The notes beneath the pieces are model-generated. The model made no database searches, was not told the DNA's origin, and saw only the letters and a list, made by a program, of their open reading frames with translations. A program made the position numbers and the translations under genes. A DNA stretch of 64,000 nt, from the NCBI RefSeq assembly GCF_019933235.1, contig NZ_CP082945.1, positions 4,278,001 through 4,342,000 of the forward strand, written 5' to 3'. Below, in pieces: positions 15,156 to 26,380 of this stretch. This DNA comes from Streptomyces angustmyceticus (GTDB taxonomy: Bacteria; Actinomycetota; Actinomycetes; Streptomycetales; Streptomycetaceae). Position 1 is the stretch's first letter. The number at the start of each line of letters is the position of its first letter.

Positions 15156-18100
15156 ATGGCGGTCAGGGGAACGGTCGAGCGGGACGAGGCGGAGCTGCCG
15201 CTTCTGACGCACCTCAAGAAGATGGGGTGGCGGCACATCCCCGGGCCGGACCTCCAGAGCGCCGAGCAGCGTGCGTACGGCGACATCTTTCTGGCCGAGC
15301 GGACGATGTCCGCAGTGCGGCGTACGAACAGGCTGCCCGGTGCCGCACATGGCTGGATGAGCCAGACTGACGCGCTCCGCTCCCTCGACCGGCTGAAGCA
15401 GGCCGCGCGGAACGTGGTCACACGGACGCTCGAAGAGGCCAACGAGGAAGTCACCACGTTGCTGCTGCACGGTGTCCTGGAGAAGGGGCCCGACGAGCGC
15501 GACGTGAAGGTGCAGTTCGCCGACTGGGGAACGGAGGCGCTCGAAGGCAGCCGGGAAGAGGCGCTGGCGCGCAACGACTTCCTCGTCGTCGACCAGCTGT
15601 GCGTCCGCGACGCCGATGGCAAGGACGTGTTTCTCGATCTGGTGCTGTTCGTCAACGGCATCCCGGTCGTGGTGATCGAGTGCAAGTCTCCCGACCGGCA
15701 GGATCCTCTGGGCGAGGCCATCCGGGACCTGCGGGGTTATACGGGCAGGCCGTTGGATGACGGCATACGGGAGCGTGGAAGCATCCCGCGTGGCGCTCCG
15801 GAGTTCTTCGCGCCCGTACAGCTGCTGGTGGCCGCCGACGGCAAGAACGCGGTGCTCGGGACGATCTCGTCCGAGGAGGAGCATTACGCGCTGTGGCGGA
15901 GCACCGAGCCGGACTACGAAAAGCTGGACGTACTCCGGGAGGAGCTGCGCGGCTGGAAGCTGCTCGGACCCGAGGAGCAGCCCACGCTTCAGCACCAGTT
16001 GACCGCGATGGTGCTGAAGCCGCAGAACCTGCTCAACATCATCCGTCACTACGTCTTCGAGATGCCGCTCAAGAGCCGGAAGGGCGCGAAGGGCAGCAAG
16101 GGCGCGGGGGCGCGGCCGGTCGGCAAGGCCGGCGCCGGGATCTCCGCGCAGAAGGCGAAGACCGCCAAGGTGGTCTGCCGGCACCAGCAGTACCGGGCCA
16201 CGGAGAAGATCGTCCGCAAGCTGCGTACCGGCCGGAGCCTGCTGGACCCGGGCGCGGAGCGGGACGAGCGCGGTGGCGTGATCTGGCACACGCAGGGCGC
16301 GGGGAAGAGCTTCACGATGAAGTTCCTGGCCAGGCGGCTGCACATGAGCCGGGACCCGGAGCTGAACCAGATCACCCTCGTGGCAATCACCGACCGCAGG
16401 GATCTCCAGCGGCAGCTCAAGAAGTCCGTCGCGCTGAGCGGCAGCGAGGTACGGCAGGCGACGTCCCGGGCGGACCTGGAGGGGATGCTGCGACGGGCCG
16501 GGAAACACGGCGGCCGGGCGGTGATCTTCGCGACCATCCAGAAGTTCCTCGGCGACCTCCCGGGGATTCCCCGGGAGACGGAGGGCGCGGACGGCGTCGG
16601 CGCGGAGGCTTCGGACGAGCCGGAGCGGAGCCCGGGTACGGCTGCGGGCGCGGCTGACGGTGAGGAGCAGTCGCTCACCGCGAAATTCGAGCGTGCGCGG
16701 GACCGTATCGACGCCGGTGCGAGCCCCGAGGAAGTGGCGGATCCGTCGCCGGACGAAAAGACGCTGAAGGACGCCGCACGGATCTTCCCCGAGTGCAGTG
16801 ACTCGGTGAAGGTGCTGGTCCTGGTCGACGAGGCACACCGCTCGCACACCTCCGTCCTGCACGCCTGTCTGCGCAAGGCGCTGCCGAACGCCGCCCGGGT
16901 CGGTTTCACCGGTACCCCGCTGATGCAGGGGCGGCTGTCCGACACCGGCCGGATCTTCGGGCTGGAGCCGAGCCGGGAGCCGGGCGGCAAGCCCGCATTC
17001 CTCGACACCTACCGGATGGACGAGGCGGAGAAGGACAAGGTGATCGTTCCGGTCCGCTACGAGGGACGCGCCACCTCGGCTGAAGTCCGGGAGAAGCAGA
17101 AGCTGGACGAGTGCTTCGCCGACCTCATCGAGCCGCTGGACGAAGCGGAGCGGCAGCGCATACGGGATGCGTACGGAACGCCTTCGGGCCGGGACGTGGC
17201 CGAGTCCGCGCCGCTGATCCGGAGCAAGGCGTACAACATGCTCGCCCACTATGTGACGGGGCCGCTCACCGGAGGCTTCAAGGCGCAGCTGGCGGTCGTC
17301 AGCAGGCGTGCGGCCGTGTGGTACCGGCACGCGCTGAGGGATGCCCGGGCGCAACTCCTCGCGGAGGTCCAGGAGTTCGACGGGTCCGGTCGGCGCGAGG
17401 CGCTGCGGGGGCGCGCCCCCGAGTCGTACACCGAGGAGGAAATGCGGCTGCTGCGTGCCTGGCAGTACCAGGCGGTGCTGCGACGGATGGACTTCGTCCC
17501 CGTCATCTCCGCCGGATCGGAGCGGAAGGCGGGCACCTGGCGGGAGTGGACCGACGAGACCTGCCAGCGCGACCACATCGAGCGCTTCCTCCAGCCGTTC
17601 CCGGAGCTGCCGCCGGACAACCCGTGGATGGTCACGCACGTACCGGAACCCGACCCGGTGATCGCCGGACGGGTCGCCAGCATGAACCCCTGGAGCGAAC
17701 TTCCCCCGCACAACGGGGCGGAAGACGGTGAGCCCCCGATCGCCTTCCTGATCGTGAAGTCCATGCTGCTCACCGGCTTCGACGCGCCGATCGAGCAGGC
17801 GCTGTATCTGGACCGGCCGATCCAGGATGCCGAGCTCCTGCAGGCGATCGCCCGCGTCAACCGGCCCGCCCCCGAGAAGAAGGAAGGGCTGGTCGTCGAC
17901 TACTACGGCGTCCTGAACAACCTGGGCACCACCCTCGCCGCGTACCGGAACGATCCGCCTGTGGTCGCCTCACTGCGGGACCTGGCCGAGGAGGCACGGA
18001 ACATGGGGCACGCGGCCGAGGAGGTCGCGGGGTTCTTCGCTGGGGCGGGGATCGACAAGGAAGATCTCGGCATGCGGGGTGGCCTCTCGCGCGCGGTGCT

Positions 18101-18962
18101 CGCCCTGCACGACCCGGCTCGGCGGGCCGATTTCGACCGGCGGCTGGGAACTTTCCTGGACGCGGTGGACCGCGTCTTGCCTCATGAGAAGGCGCTTGAA
18201 CACCTCGCGGACGTCCGTCGCTGGAGCGTCCTCCAGATGCGGGTGCGCCGGCACTACCGGGACGCCCCGGGCGGCGGCTTCTCGATGCGCGGGTACGGCC
18301 GGAAGGTCCGCGCGCTGATCGCCGACCATCTGGAGGTCCAGAAGATCGAGCAGGTCATCGCACCCGTTTCGATTCTGGCTCCGGATTTCGACGAGATCGT
18401 GGACCGACTGCCGGTACGGGAGGCCGCGGCCGAACAGGTGCAGGCCCTCCGGTACCACTTGGAGGAGCGGATCGAGCGGGATCAGGAGGGCAGCACGGTC
18501 TACCGGCAGCTGTCCGAAGAGCTGGAGCGGGTCCTGCAAGAGTTCGAGGGGCGCTGGGAGGACATCAGGCGGGAGGTGGGCCCCCTGGTCGAGCGCGCCC
18601 GGCGAGCGGAAGAGGCGGATCCCGAGGCGGCCGGTCTGTCGGCGATGGAACAGCGGCTGTACGTGCTCCTGAAAGAGAAGCTGGAGCAGGACTCGCGCTT
18701 CGATGATCCGACGCAGGATCTCCTCCGCCGGCTCGTCGTCGAGGTCAAGGACGTGATCGTCGGCTATGTCACCCGTGCCTCCTTCGCGGCGGAGGCCGCT
18801 CACGTCACCGAGCTCGACGCGCACATCTGGCAGTGCCTGCGCACGTCGGGGTTGCGTCCGAGCAGCGGAAACCGTTCCGCGCTCGGGGAGCTGTCGGAGC
18901 GTCTGGCGGCGTTCGGTGCCGAGAAGCATGCGGACTTCCGAGCCGAGGGCAGGCGACAATAG
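15156..18962 (+). CDS. hsdR: Type I restriction endonuclease/translocase subunit
   Basis: The 1268-aa motor-nuclease subunit starts at an ATG 9 bp after GGGGAGAGG. An N-terminal PD-(D/E)XK nuclease has its aspartate in FLDLVLF near residue 162 and the ECK triad at 175-177. The SF2 helicase has Walker A TQGAGKS (379-385), DEAH (558-561), GFTGTPL shortly after, and motif V/VI around FLIVKSMLLTGFDAP and LQAIARVNRP. An acidic Gly/Ala insert (about residues 475-520) lies between motifs Ia and II. The C-terminal helical region would dock to the methylase. The gene is complete with intact catalytic residues. It is about 2.3 kb from hsdS, an unusual split for a cognate set. Confidence 0.96.
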   Translation: MAVRGTVERDEAELPLLTHLKKMGWRHIPGPDLQSAEQRAYGDIFLAERTMSAVRRTNRLPGAAHGWMSQTDALRSLDRLKQAARNVVTRTLEEANEEVTTLLLHGVLEKGPDERDVKVQFADWGTEALEGSREEALARNDFLVVDQLCVRDADGKDVFLDLVLFVNGIPVVVIECKSPDRQDPLGEAIRDLRGYTGRPLDDGIRERGSIPRGAPEFFAPVQLLVAADGKNAVLGTISSEEEHYALWRSTEPDYEKLDVLREELRGWKLLGPEEQPTLQHQLTAMVLKPQNLLNIIRHYVFEMPLKSRKGAKGSKGAGARPVGKAGAGISAQKAKTAKVVCRHQQYRATEKIVRKLRTGRSLLDPGAERDERGGVIWHTQGAGKSFTMKFLARRLHMSRDPELNQITLVAITDRRDLQRQLKKSVALSGSEVRQATSRADLEGMLRRAGKHGGRAVIFATIQKFLGDLPGIPRETEGADGVGAEASDEPERSPGTAAGAADGEEQSLTAKFERARDRIDAGASPEEVADPSPDEKTLKDAARIFPECSDSVKVLVLVDEAHRSHTSVLHACLRKALPNAARVGFTGTPLMQGRLSDTGRIFGLEPSREPGGKPAFLDTYRMDEAEKDKVIVPVRYEGRATSAEVREKQKLDECFADLIEPLDEAERQRIRDAYGTPSGRDVAESAPLIRSKAYNMLAHYVTGPLTGGFKAQLAVVSRRAAVWYRHALRDARAQLLAEVQEFDGSGRREALRGRAPESYTEEEMRLLRAWQYQAVLRRMDFVPVISAGSERKAGTWREWTDETCQRDHIERFLQPFPELPPDNPWMVTHVPEPDPVIAGRVASMNPWSELPPHNGAEDGEPPIAFLIVKSMLLTGFDAPIEQALYLDRPIQDAELLQAIARVNRPAPEKKEGLVVDYYGVLNNLGTTLAAYRNDPPVVASLRDLAEEARNMGHAAEEVAGFFAGAGIDKEDLGMRGGLSRAVLALHDPARRADFDRRLGTFLDAVDRVLPHEKALEHLADVRRWSVLQMRVRRHYRDAPGGGFSMRGYGRKVRALIADHLEVQKIEQVIAPVSILAPDFDEIVDRLPVREAAAEQVQALRYHLEERIERDQEGSTVYRQLSEELERVLQEFEGRWEDIRREVGPLVERARRAEEADPEAAGLSAMEQRLYVLLKEKLEQDSRFDDPTQDLLRRLVVEVKDVIVGYVTRASFAAEAAHVTELDAHIWQCLRTSGLRPSSGNRSALGELSERLAAFGAEKHADFRAEGRRQ

Positions 18963-18966
18963 GTGG

Positions 18967-19791
18967 GTGTCCCGCCCGTCTGCCCCTGCCGCCGAGGATC
19001 CCTGCGACGAGCGTCTTGCCGAGGGGCAGACGCTCGTCGTGGACGGGCTGTCCCTGCGTGTGCGGGTCAGCGCGCGCCGTGCCCGGCTGGGGCTGACCGT
19101 CGAGAGAGACGCCTCGCTCACGTTGCGCACTCCCGAGGACTGCCGCCTTCGCCGGGCCGAGAAGTTCGTCCGGGACAACAGGCCGTGGATCGAGAGCAAG
19201 CTGCTGCTGAGCGAGGAACGACGGCAGTTGCACCCCGTGCGGTCGCTGTACGACGGCGAGATACACCGTTATCTCGGGCGGGACTACCCGCTGCTGCTCG
19301 TGGACGGGCCGGCGGGTCAAGAGGACGACGGCCAGGGCCGGTCGGATGCGCCGGTGCGCCTGGTGGCGGGCCGGCTGCGGCTGAGCAGGTCGGTGGCCGC
19401 AGACCCGCAGCAGGCGCGGAAGGCCATCGCCGCCTGGTACAGCAGAGCGGGTCAGCGTTGGATGCGGGGCCGGTTGCAGCCGTGGGCTGCACGTATGGAC
19501 GTGGCCGAGCCGCCTGTAGAAGTCCGGGACCTGGGCCACCGGTGGGGGACTTACCGCGCCGGGCCGGACGGCAGCGGCCGCGTGGCGCTGCACTGGGCCG
19601 TCTTCCAGCTGCCGATCCATCTCATCGACTACGTGGTCGCCCATGAACTGGCCCATGTCCGGGTGGCAGGACACGGACCTGATTACTGGCGGTTGTTGGG
19701 CAGAGCGTTGCCGGAGTGCCGCCGTTTGAAGGCTGAGCTGGACGAGCTGGGACGGCGTGTGTGGATGGGGGACGTGGGCACGCAGCCGTAG
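18967..19791 (+). CDS. YgjP/DUF45-like zinc metallohydrolase (SprT fold)
   Basis: The GTG at 18967 lies 4 bp after the hsdR stop, so the gene is probably in the same transcript. The 274-aa product has an N-terminal beta-rich part (VRVSARRARLGLTVERD), a helical middle, and the C-terminal zincin motif HELAH (residues 226-230) followed by HGPDYWRLL, whose histidine is the third zinc ligand. VRDLGHRWGTYR corresponds to the conserved WGS-like segment of this family. Such proteins often lie next to type I hsdR genes; the role in restriction is not established. A protease or a nucleic-acid-repair role is possible. Confidence 0.85.
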   Translation: MSRPSAPAAEDPCDERLAEGQTLVVDGLSLRVRVSARRARLGLTVERDASLTLRTPEDCRLRRAEKFVRDNRPWIESKLLLSEERRQLHPVRSLYDGEIHRYLGRDYPLLLVDGPAGQEDDGQGRSDAPVRLVAGRLRLSRSVAADPQQARKAIAAWYSRAGQRWMRGRLQPWAARMDVAEPPVEVRDLGHRWGTYRAGPDGSGRVALHWAVFQLPIHLIDYVVAHELAHVRVAGHGPDYWRLLGRALPECRRLKAELDELGRRVWMGDVGTQP

Positions 19792-19831
19792 CGGACAGGA
19801 AGCCGGAAGTCTCCCGGCGGCAGCCGCGTGC

Positions 19832-21655
19832 CTACTCCGCCCTGGAGTAGGTGCGCGGCTGTTCGTCGTCGCCCAGGAACTCGCGGCGCAGGGTGCCGTC
19901 GCCGTTCAGGCGCAGGACGGAGGTGCTGTCCGGGGCGCAGCCGGGGGCGGGCCGGTCGACGACGGACGGGCCGACGGTCAGCCCGCCGTCCCGGGCCGCG
20001 AAGAAGTCGGCGTGCGCCGTGCAGCGGCCGCCGCGGCCCTCGGCGACGGTGGTGAGCACCGTGCTGCCCGCCGGGGCGCGCCGGAGGGTGAGCCGCAGGC
20101 TGCCCCGGCCGTCGTCGTCCGGCCGCCGCCAGGTGCCGAGGTAGCCGTCCGGGACGGTCTCCTCCGCCGGGCCGGTGCGGTGCAGCGTCGCGGTGCGGCC
20201 GGCGGCCGCCCAGACCAGGGTGCCGTCGCGGCCCTCCCGGAGGGTGTGCTCGCCCAGCGCGGCGCAGCGGCCGGCGGGCACGGACCGGACGACGGTGGTG
20301 TCCAGCCGGAGCGCCGGGTGCCCGTCGTGCCCCGTGACGGACACCAGCTTGCCGTCGCTGCGGCACTCGTAGGTCGTACCGAGGCTGGTGCTGTTGGCGA
20401 CCACCTCGCCGACCGTCCCGTTGGTGATCACGAACCGGCGCTGCCCCCCGGTGGGCTCCCCGTCCCGCAGCACCGGGCCCGACCAGGTGCCGAGATAGCG
20501 GGCGGGGATGTCGGACGCGCTCCGTCCGGCGTCCGCGCCGCCGCTCAGCAACGGGACCGCGACGGCGGCGCCGGCCGCGGCGAGCGCGGCGGCGAGCAGC
20601 GGGAGCCGGCCGGGGCGGCGGCGGGCCGGTGCGGCCCCGGCCGGGGGCGACGGGGGCGGGGGCGATCCCGGCGGGGGAGTGACGCGGGTGGCGGTGGCCG
20701 CCGGGGACCGGCCCCCGGGCGGGGTGTCGGTGTCCAGGAGGCGCACGGCGTGCTGCCCCAGGCTCGCGATCAGCTCGGCCGGCAGCCAGGGCGCCGCCGG
20801 GGAACCGCCCGGCACCGGCCCGAGGCGGTCGGCGATCTCCCCCGGGGTGGGCCGCGCCGCCGGGTCCTTGGCCAGGCAGTCCAGGATCAGGCCGCGGATG
20901 CCGTCCGGCGTCCCGGTCAGCTCGGGCTCCTCCTGCGCGATCTTGAACATCACCGCGTGGAAGCCCGAGTCGGGGCTGCCGAACGGCTGCCGCCCGGTCG
21001 CCGCGTACGCCAGCACCGACCCCACGCAGAAGACGTCGCTCGGCGGGCCCGCACGGTGCCCCCGGACCTGCTCGGGCGACATGAAGCTGGGCGAGCCGAG
21101 CACCGTGCCGGTACGGGTCCTGGTCCGGTCGCCGACCGCGTCCAGGGCCCGCGCGATGCCGAAGTCGATGACCCGCGGCCCGTCGATGGTCAGCAGCACG
21201 TTGGACGGCTTGAGGTCGCGGTGAATGATGCCGGCGGCGTGGATGTCGCGCAGCGCGCAGGACAGCCCGTACGCCAGCCGCCGCAGCGAGTGCTCCGGCA
21301 GGGGGCCGCCGCTCCCGGGGAGGCCGTACAGGCCGCTGACGACCTCGCCCAGCGTGGGGCCCGCGATGTAGCCGGTGGCGACCCATGGGACGGCCGCTTC
21401 GGTGTCGGCGTCCAGCACCGGGGCGGTCCAGCGCCCGCCGACCCGGCGCGCGGCCGCGACCTCGGCGCGGAAGCGGTCCCGGAACTCCTCCTCCGCGGCG
21501 AGTTCGGCCTTCACCAGCTTCACGGCGACGGTCCGGCCGCCCTCCGACCGGGCGAGGAAGACCCGCCCCATCCCGCCGCTGCCGAGACGGCTGAGCAGCC
21601 GGTAGTCCCCGATCCACTGAGGATCGCCGGCCATCAGCCCCCGCAGGCCGTCCAT
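19832..21655 (-). CDS. Membrane Ser/Thr protein kinase with extracytoplasmic YLGTW domains (1)
   Basis: The ATG at 21655 has GGGGGAGG 7-8 bp upstream; the 607-aa product begins MDGLRGLMAGDP. The kinase domain (about 16-275) is complete: glycine loop GSGGMG (25-30), catalytic lysine K46, HRDLKPSN from 145, DFGIARAL and SPEQVRG. A Pro-rich linker leads to one transmembrane helix (about 365-390). The outside part has two related segments beginning ARYLGTW and DGYLGTW, with cysteines that could form disulfides. It is a PknB-type bacterial Hanks kinase; the outer domain probably senses a ligand. A paralogous kinase lies 189 bp upstream on the same strand. Confidence 0.93.
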   Translation of the reverse strand: MDGLRGLMAGDPQWIGDYRLLSRLGSGGMGRVFLARSEGGRTVAVKLVKAELAAEEEFRDRFRAEVAAARRVGGRWTAPVLDADTEAAVPWVATGYIAGPTLGEVVSGLYGLPGSGGPLPEHSLRRLAYGLSCALRDIHAAGIIHRDLKPSNVLLTIDGPRVIDFGIARALDAVGDRTRTRTGTVLGSPSFMSPEQVRGHRAGPPSDVFCVGSVLAYAATGRQPFGSPDSGFHAVMFKIAQEEPELTGTPDGIRGLILDCLAKDPAARPTPGEIADRLGPVPGGSPAAPWLPAELIASLGQHAVRLLDTDTPPGGRSPAATATRVTPPPGSPPPPSPPAGAAPARRRPGRLPLLAAALAAAGAAVAVPLLSGGADAGRSASDIPARYLGTWSGPVLRDGEPTGGQRRFVITNGTVGEVVANSTSLGTTYECRSDGKLVSVTGHDGHPALRLDTTVVRSVPAGRCAALGEHTLREGRDGTLVWAAAGRTATLHRTGPAEETVPDGYLGTWRRPDDDGRGSLRLTLRRAPAGSTVLTTVAEGRGGRCTAHADFFAARDGGLTVGPSVVDRPAPGCAPDSTSVLRLNGDGTLRREFLGDDEQPRTYSRAE

Positions 21656-21844
21656 CGCGCGTCCTCCCCCGTCTCGTGGCGTGCCTGAGGCGTTGTGGGC
21701 AGCAGGCGTCCTCCGAGCGTAGGCGGCCGCGGATCGCGCCCCGGCCGAGAGATCGTCACGACGGGAGAACAATCGGTGCGCGGCGGGGAGCGAGGGAAGC
21801 AGCGGGGCGCGGGAAGGGGAGCGCGGCCGGTGCCTGCCGGGCCG

Positions 21845-23449
<1,605 letters not shown>

Positions 23450-23868
23450 GATCCGCCACCCCTTCCCCCCGAATCCGCCCCCTGCGGGCGAGCGGGCGGG
23501 CCGCCCCCGCACCCGGCTGCCCGCGCCCCTTTTCCCCCGCGGTGAGGATAGCGAGGGCGCCGCGGGCCCCGGCAGGCCGTGGGCCCGTCCCGCCCCGCCA
23601 AGAAGCGCTCCAACGGCCCGCCCGTGGCCGGGACATGACGTTCCCGGATGTCTGTTTCCGCGTCCCGGAACTTTCCGCGGGCGACGATCGTCGTACGCGT
23701 ACCCCGACGCCCACCGCGCCCACGGCGGACACCCGGGCCACTCCGGTACGGACCCCGGCACCGCCCCCGGCACCCCACCCGCGCAACAGCACCCGCACAC
23801 CGACGGAACAGCGCCTCCCGGCCCGCACGCCCCCTCTCCCGTCCCCGCCCGACCGCCAAGGAGACCGT
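23450..23868. other. Intergenic region between divergent kinase and VTC genes
   Basis: This 419-bp stretch is C/G-rich and has no convincing gene. It contains the 12-bp palindrome CGACGATCGTCG (23682-23693), directly abutting GTACGCGTAC (23693-23702), a possible regulator site. The last 150 bp are Pro/Arg-coding-like low complexity. Confidence 0.5.
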
Positions 23869-24663
23869 GTGATCCCCGCCGTACGCGCCCTCGCCCGCGC
23901 CGCCATGGCCGCACGCCCCGTCCCGCTCGCCGATGTCCAGGCGCGGGCCGCGTTACCCGCCCGCTTCGACCGCCGCTACCTCGTCCCGGTCGAGGTCTTC
24001 GCCGCCGTCGCGGCCGAACTCACCGACCACCGCAGGCCGGGCGGCCCGTTCGCGGCGCTGTGCATCAACGGACGCCGCTGGTTCCAGCACCGCTCCGTCC
24101 ACTACGACACTCCCGACCTGCGGTCCTTCCACGACCACCGGCAGGGCCTGCCGGTGCGCTACACGATCCGCGAGCGGCGCTACGAGGACACCGGGGTGCG
24201 GCAGCTGGAGATCAAGCTCCGGGGACGCCGCGGCGAGACGGTCAAGCACCGCAGGCCGCTGCTCGCGGACGCCCCCGCCCTCGGCGCGGCCCCGCGCGGC
24301 TTCCTCACCGCCGTACTGGACCGCGCCTACGGCCTCCCGGCCCCCACCGACCTCGGCGGCGCCCTGGAGACCGACTACACCCGCACCACCCTCGTCGCGG
24401 ACGGCCAGCGCATCACCTGCGACGCGGCGCTGCGCTGCCGGGACCTGGCCTCCGGACGCACGGTGCGCGCCGACGGCGGGCTGGTCCTCGTCGAGACCCG
24501 GACCACCGGCCGCCCGACCGAGGCGGACCGGCTGCTCGGCGGTCACGGCATCCCGGCCGCCGCCTTCACCCGGTACTGCGGCGGACTGTCGGCGCTGCGC
24601 CCGGACCTGGCCGCCGAGCACTGGCGGCGGGCGGTGCGGACAGCCTTCCCGGCGGCGGCCTGA
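23869..24663 (+). CDS. VTC-domain (polyphosphate polymerase-like) protein
   Basis: The GTG at 23869 has AAGGAG 6 bp upstream; the product is 264 aa. The segments FDRRYLVP, HYDTPDLRSFHDHRQG, RYTIRERRYEDTG, LEIKLRGRRGETVKHRR and ETDYTRTTLV follow the order of the VTC domain, a tunnel fold lined with basic residues that in yeast makes polyphosphate from ATP. The late strand that normally carries a conserved E-x-K reads LVLVETRT, so one basic residue has changed. Bacterial copies often sit with DUF4956 or CotH genes; neither is here. Catalytic activity is therefore uncertain. Confidence 0.8.
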   Translation: MIPAVRALARAAMAARPVPLADVQARAALPARFDRRYLVPVEVFAAVAAELTDHRRPGGPFAALCINGRRWFQHRSVHYDTPDLRSFHDHRQGLPVRYTIRERRYEDTGVRQLEIKLRGRRGETVKHRRPLLADAPALGAAPRGFLTAVLDRAYGLPAPTDLGGALETDYTRTTLVADGQRITCDAALRCRDLASGRTVRADGGLVLVETRTTGRPTEADRLLGGHGIPAAAFTRYCGGLSALRPDLAAEHWRRAVRTAFPAAA

Positions 24664-24845
24664 CGGCGTGCGCGGCGCCGCGGCCGCCTCCCGCACGGCC
24701 CGCGATTCTGGACAGAATGTCCGCGCGTCGTGGGTGGACTCACACACAGTGTCGGTACCGTCCGGCGGACCGTGATCCCTACGCTGAGAGCGTTCGCCGG
24801 ACCGTTCCACGGCGGACCCGAGCGACCCGATCCGAGGTACTGACC

Positions 24846-26216
24846 GTGACCACGACGCCCTCCGCCTCCGCCGCCGACCCCGCCACCGGCGCGGCCGTCA
24901 AGGCCGCCGACCGCGCGCACGTCTTCCACTCCTGGTCCGCGCAGGGCCTGATCGACCCGCTGCCGATCGCCGGCGCCGAGGGCTCGTACTTCTGGGACTA
25001 CGACGGCAACCGCTACCTCGACTTCTCCTCGCAGCTGGTCAACACCAACATCGGCCACCAGCACCCCAAGGTCGTCGCGGCGATCCAGGAGCAGGCCGCG
25101 AAGCTGTGCACCATCGCGCCCGGATTCGCCGTGGACGTACGGTCCGAGGCCGCCCGGCTGGTCGCCGAGCGCACTCCCGGCGACCTCGACAAGATCTTCT
25201 TCACCAACGGCGGCGCGGAGGCCGTGGAGAACGCGGTCCGCATGGCCCGGCTGCACACCGGCCGCGCCAAGGTGCTCTCCGCCTACCGCTCGTACCACGG
25301 CGCCACCGCCACCGCGATCAACCTGACCGGCGACCCCCGCCGCTGGCCCTCCGACACCGCCTCGGCCGGCGTGGTGCACTTCTGGGGCCCGTTCCTCTAC
25401 CGCTCCGCCTTCCACGCCGAGACGCAGGAGCAGGAGTGCGAGCGCGCCCTCGCGCACCTGGAGCAGACCATCGCCTTCGAGGGACCGCAGTCGATCGCGG
25501 CGATCATCCTGGAGACCGTCCCCGGCACCGCCGGGATCATGGTCCCGCCGGCCGGCTACCTCGCCGGGGTCCGCGAGATCTGCGACCGCCACGGCATCGT
25601 CTTCATCCTCGACGAGGTCATGGCCGGCTTCGGCCGCACCGGCCACTGGTTCGCCGCCGACCACTTCGGTGTCACCCCCGACCTGCTGACCTTCGCCAAG
25701 GGCGTCAACTCCGGCTACGTCCCGCTGGGCGGCGTCGCGATCAGCGCCGAGATCGCCGCGACCTTCGACCAGCGCCCCTACCCGGGCGGGCTGACCTACT
25801 CCGGACACCCGCTGGCCTGCGCCTCCGCCGTCGCCACCATGAACGCGATGGCCGAGGAGCGGATCGTGGAGAACGCCGCCGACATCGGCGAGCGGGTCAT
25901 CGGCCCCGCCCTGCGCGAGATCGCCGAGCGCCACCCGTCCGTCGGCGAGGTCCGCGGCCTGGGCGTCTTCTGGGCGCTCGACCTGGTCAAGAACAAGGAG
26001 ACCCGCGAGCCGCTGGTCCCCTACAACGCCGCCGGCGCCGCCAACGCCCCGATGGCCGAATTCGCCGCGGCCTGCAAGCGCGGCGGCCTGTGGCCGTTCG
26101 TGAACATGAACCGGACGCATGTCGTCCCGGCCTGCACGATCACCGAGGCCGAGGCCAAGGAGGGCCTCGCCGCCCTCGACGAGGCCCTCGCGGCGGCCGA
26201 CGCCCACACCGTCTGA
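24846..26216 (+). CDS. Class III PLP-dependent aminotransferase
   Basis: The 456-aa protein has the omega-aminotransferase layout: GSYFWDYDGNRYLDFSSQL near residue 40, FFTNGGAEAVENAVRMAR near 115 (cofactor phosphate loop), SYHGATATA, IVFILDEVMAGFGRTG with the PLP-ring aspartate near 258, and the Schiff-base lysine in FAKGVNSGYVPLGG near 283. The GTG at 24846 follows GAGGTAC. The substrate could be beta-alanine, taurine, GABA or a polyamine; the sequence alone does not decide. A GntR-family regulator follows in the same direction and probably controls it in response to the amine. An inverted repeat at 24705-24722 is a possible operator. Confidence 0.92.
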   Translation: MTTTPSASAADPATGAAVKAADRAHVFHSWSAQGLIDPLPIAGAEGSYFWDYDGNRYLDFSSQLVNTNIGHQHPKVVAAIQEQAAKLCTIAPGFAVDVRSEAARLVAERTPGDLDKIFFTNGGAEAVENAVRMARLHTGRAKVLSAYRSYHGATATAINLTGDPRRWPSDTASAGVVHFWGPFLYRSAFHAETQEQECERALAHLEQTIAFEGPQSIAAIILETVPGTAGIMVPPAGYLAGVREICDRHGIVFILDEVMAGFGRTGHWFAADHFGVTPDLLTFAKGVNSGYVPLGGVAISAEIAATFDQRPYPGGLTYSGHPLACASAVATMNAMAEERIVENAADIGERVIGPALREIAERHPSVGEVRGLGVFWALDLVKNKETREPLVPYNAAGAANAPMAEFAAACKRGGLWPFVNMNRTHVVPACTITEAEAKEGLAALDEALAAADAHTV

Positions 26217-26219
26217 GCC

Positions 26220-26244
26220 CTCCCCGACGACGCCGCCGGGGGAG
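26220..26244 (+). terminator. Weak hairpin after the aminotransferase gene
   Basis: CTCCCC (26220-26225) pairs with GGGGAG (26239-26244) across a short GC-rich loop, just after the stop codon. It has no T-tract and may allow readthrough into the regulator gene. Confidence 0.35.
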
Positions 26245-26380
26245 CGGAACCGCAGGTCACGGACGTGCCGTCCGGCAGACCGACGGTAACCTCGGGCGGC
26301 ACCGGAGTACGGCCCTCGCCTATCGTGGGCGGGGGCCGCTCCCATCTGCGCGGTCAGCGACGTCGAAGGAGACGCACACG

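Noticed and set aside
14484..17711. A minus-strand open frame of about 1075 codons opposite hsdR
   Set aside because: It has no recognisable domain and mirrors the codon bias of hsdR on the other strand.
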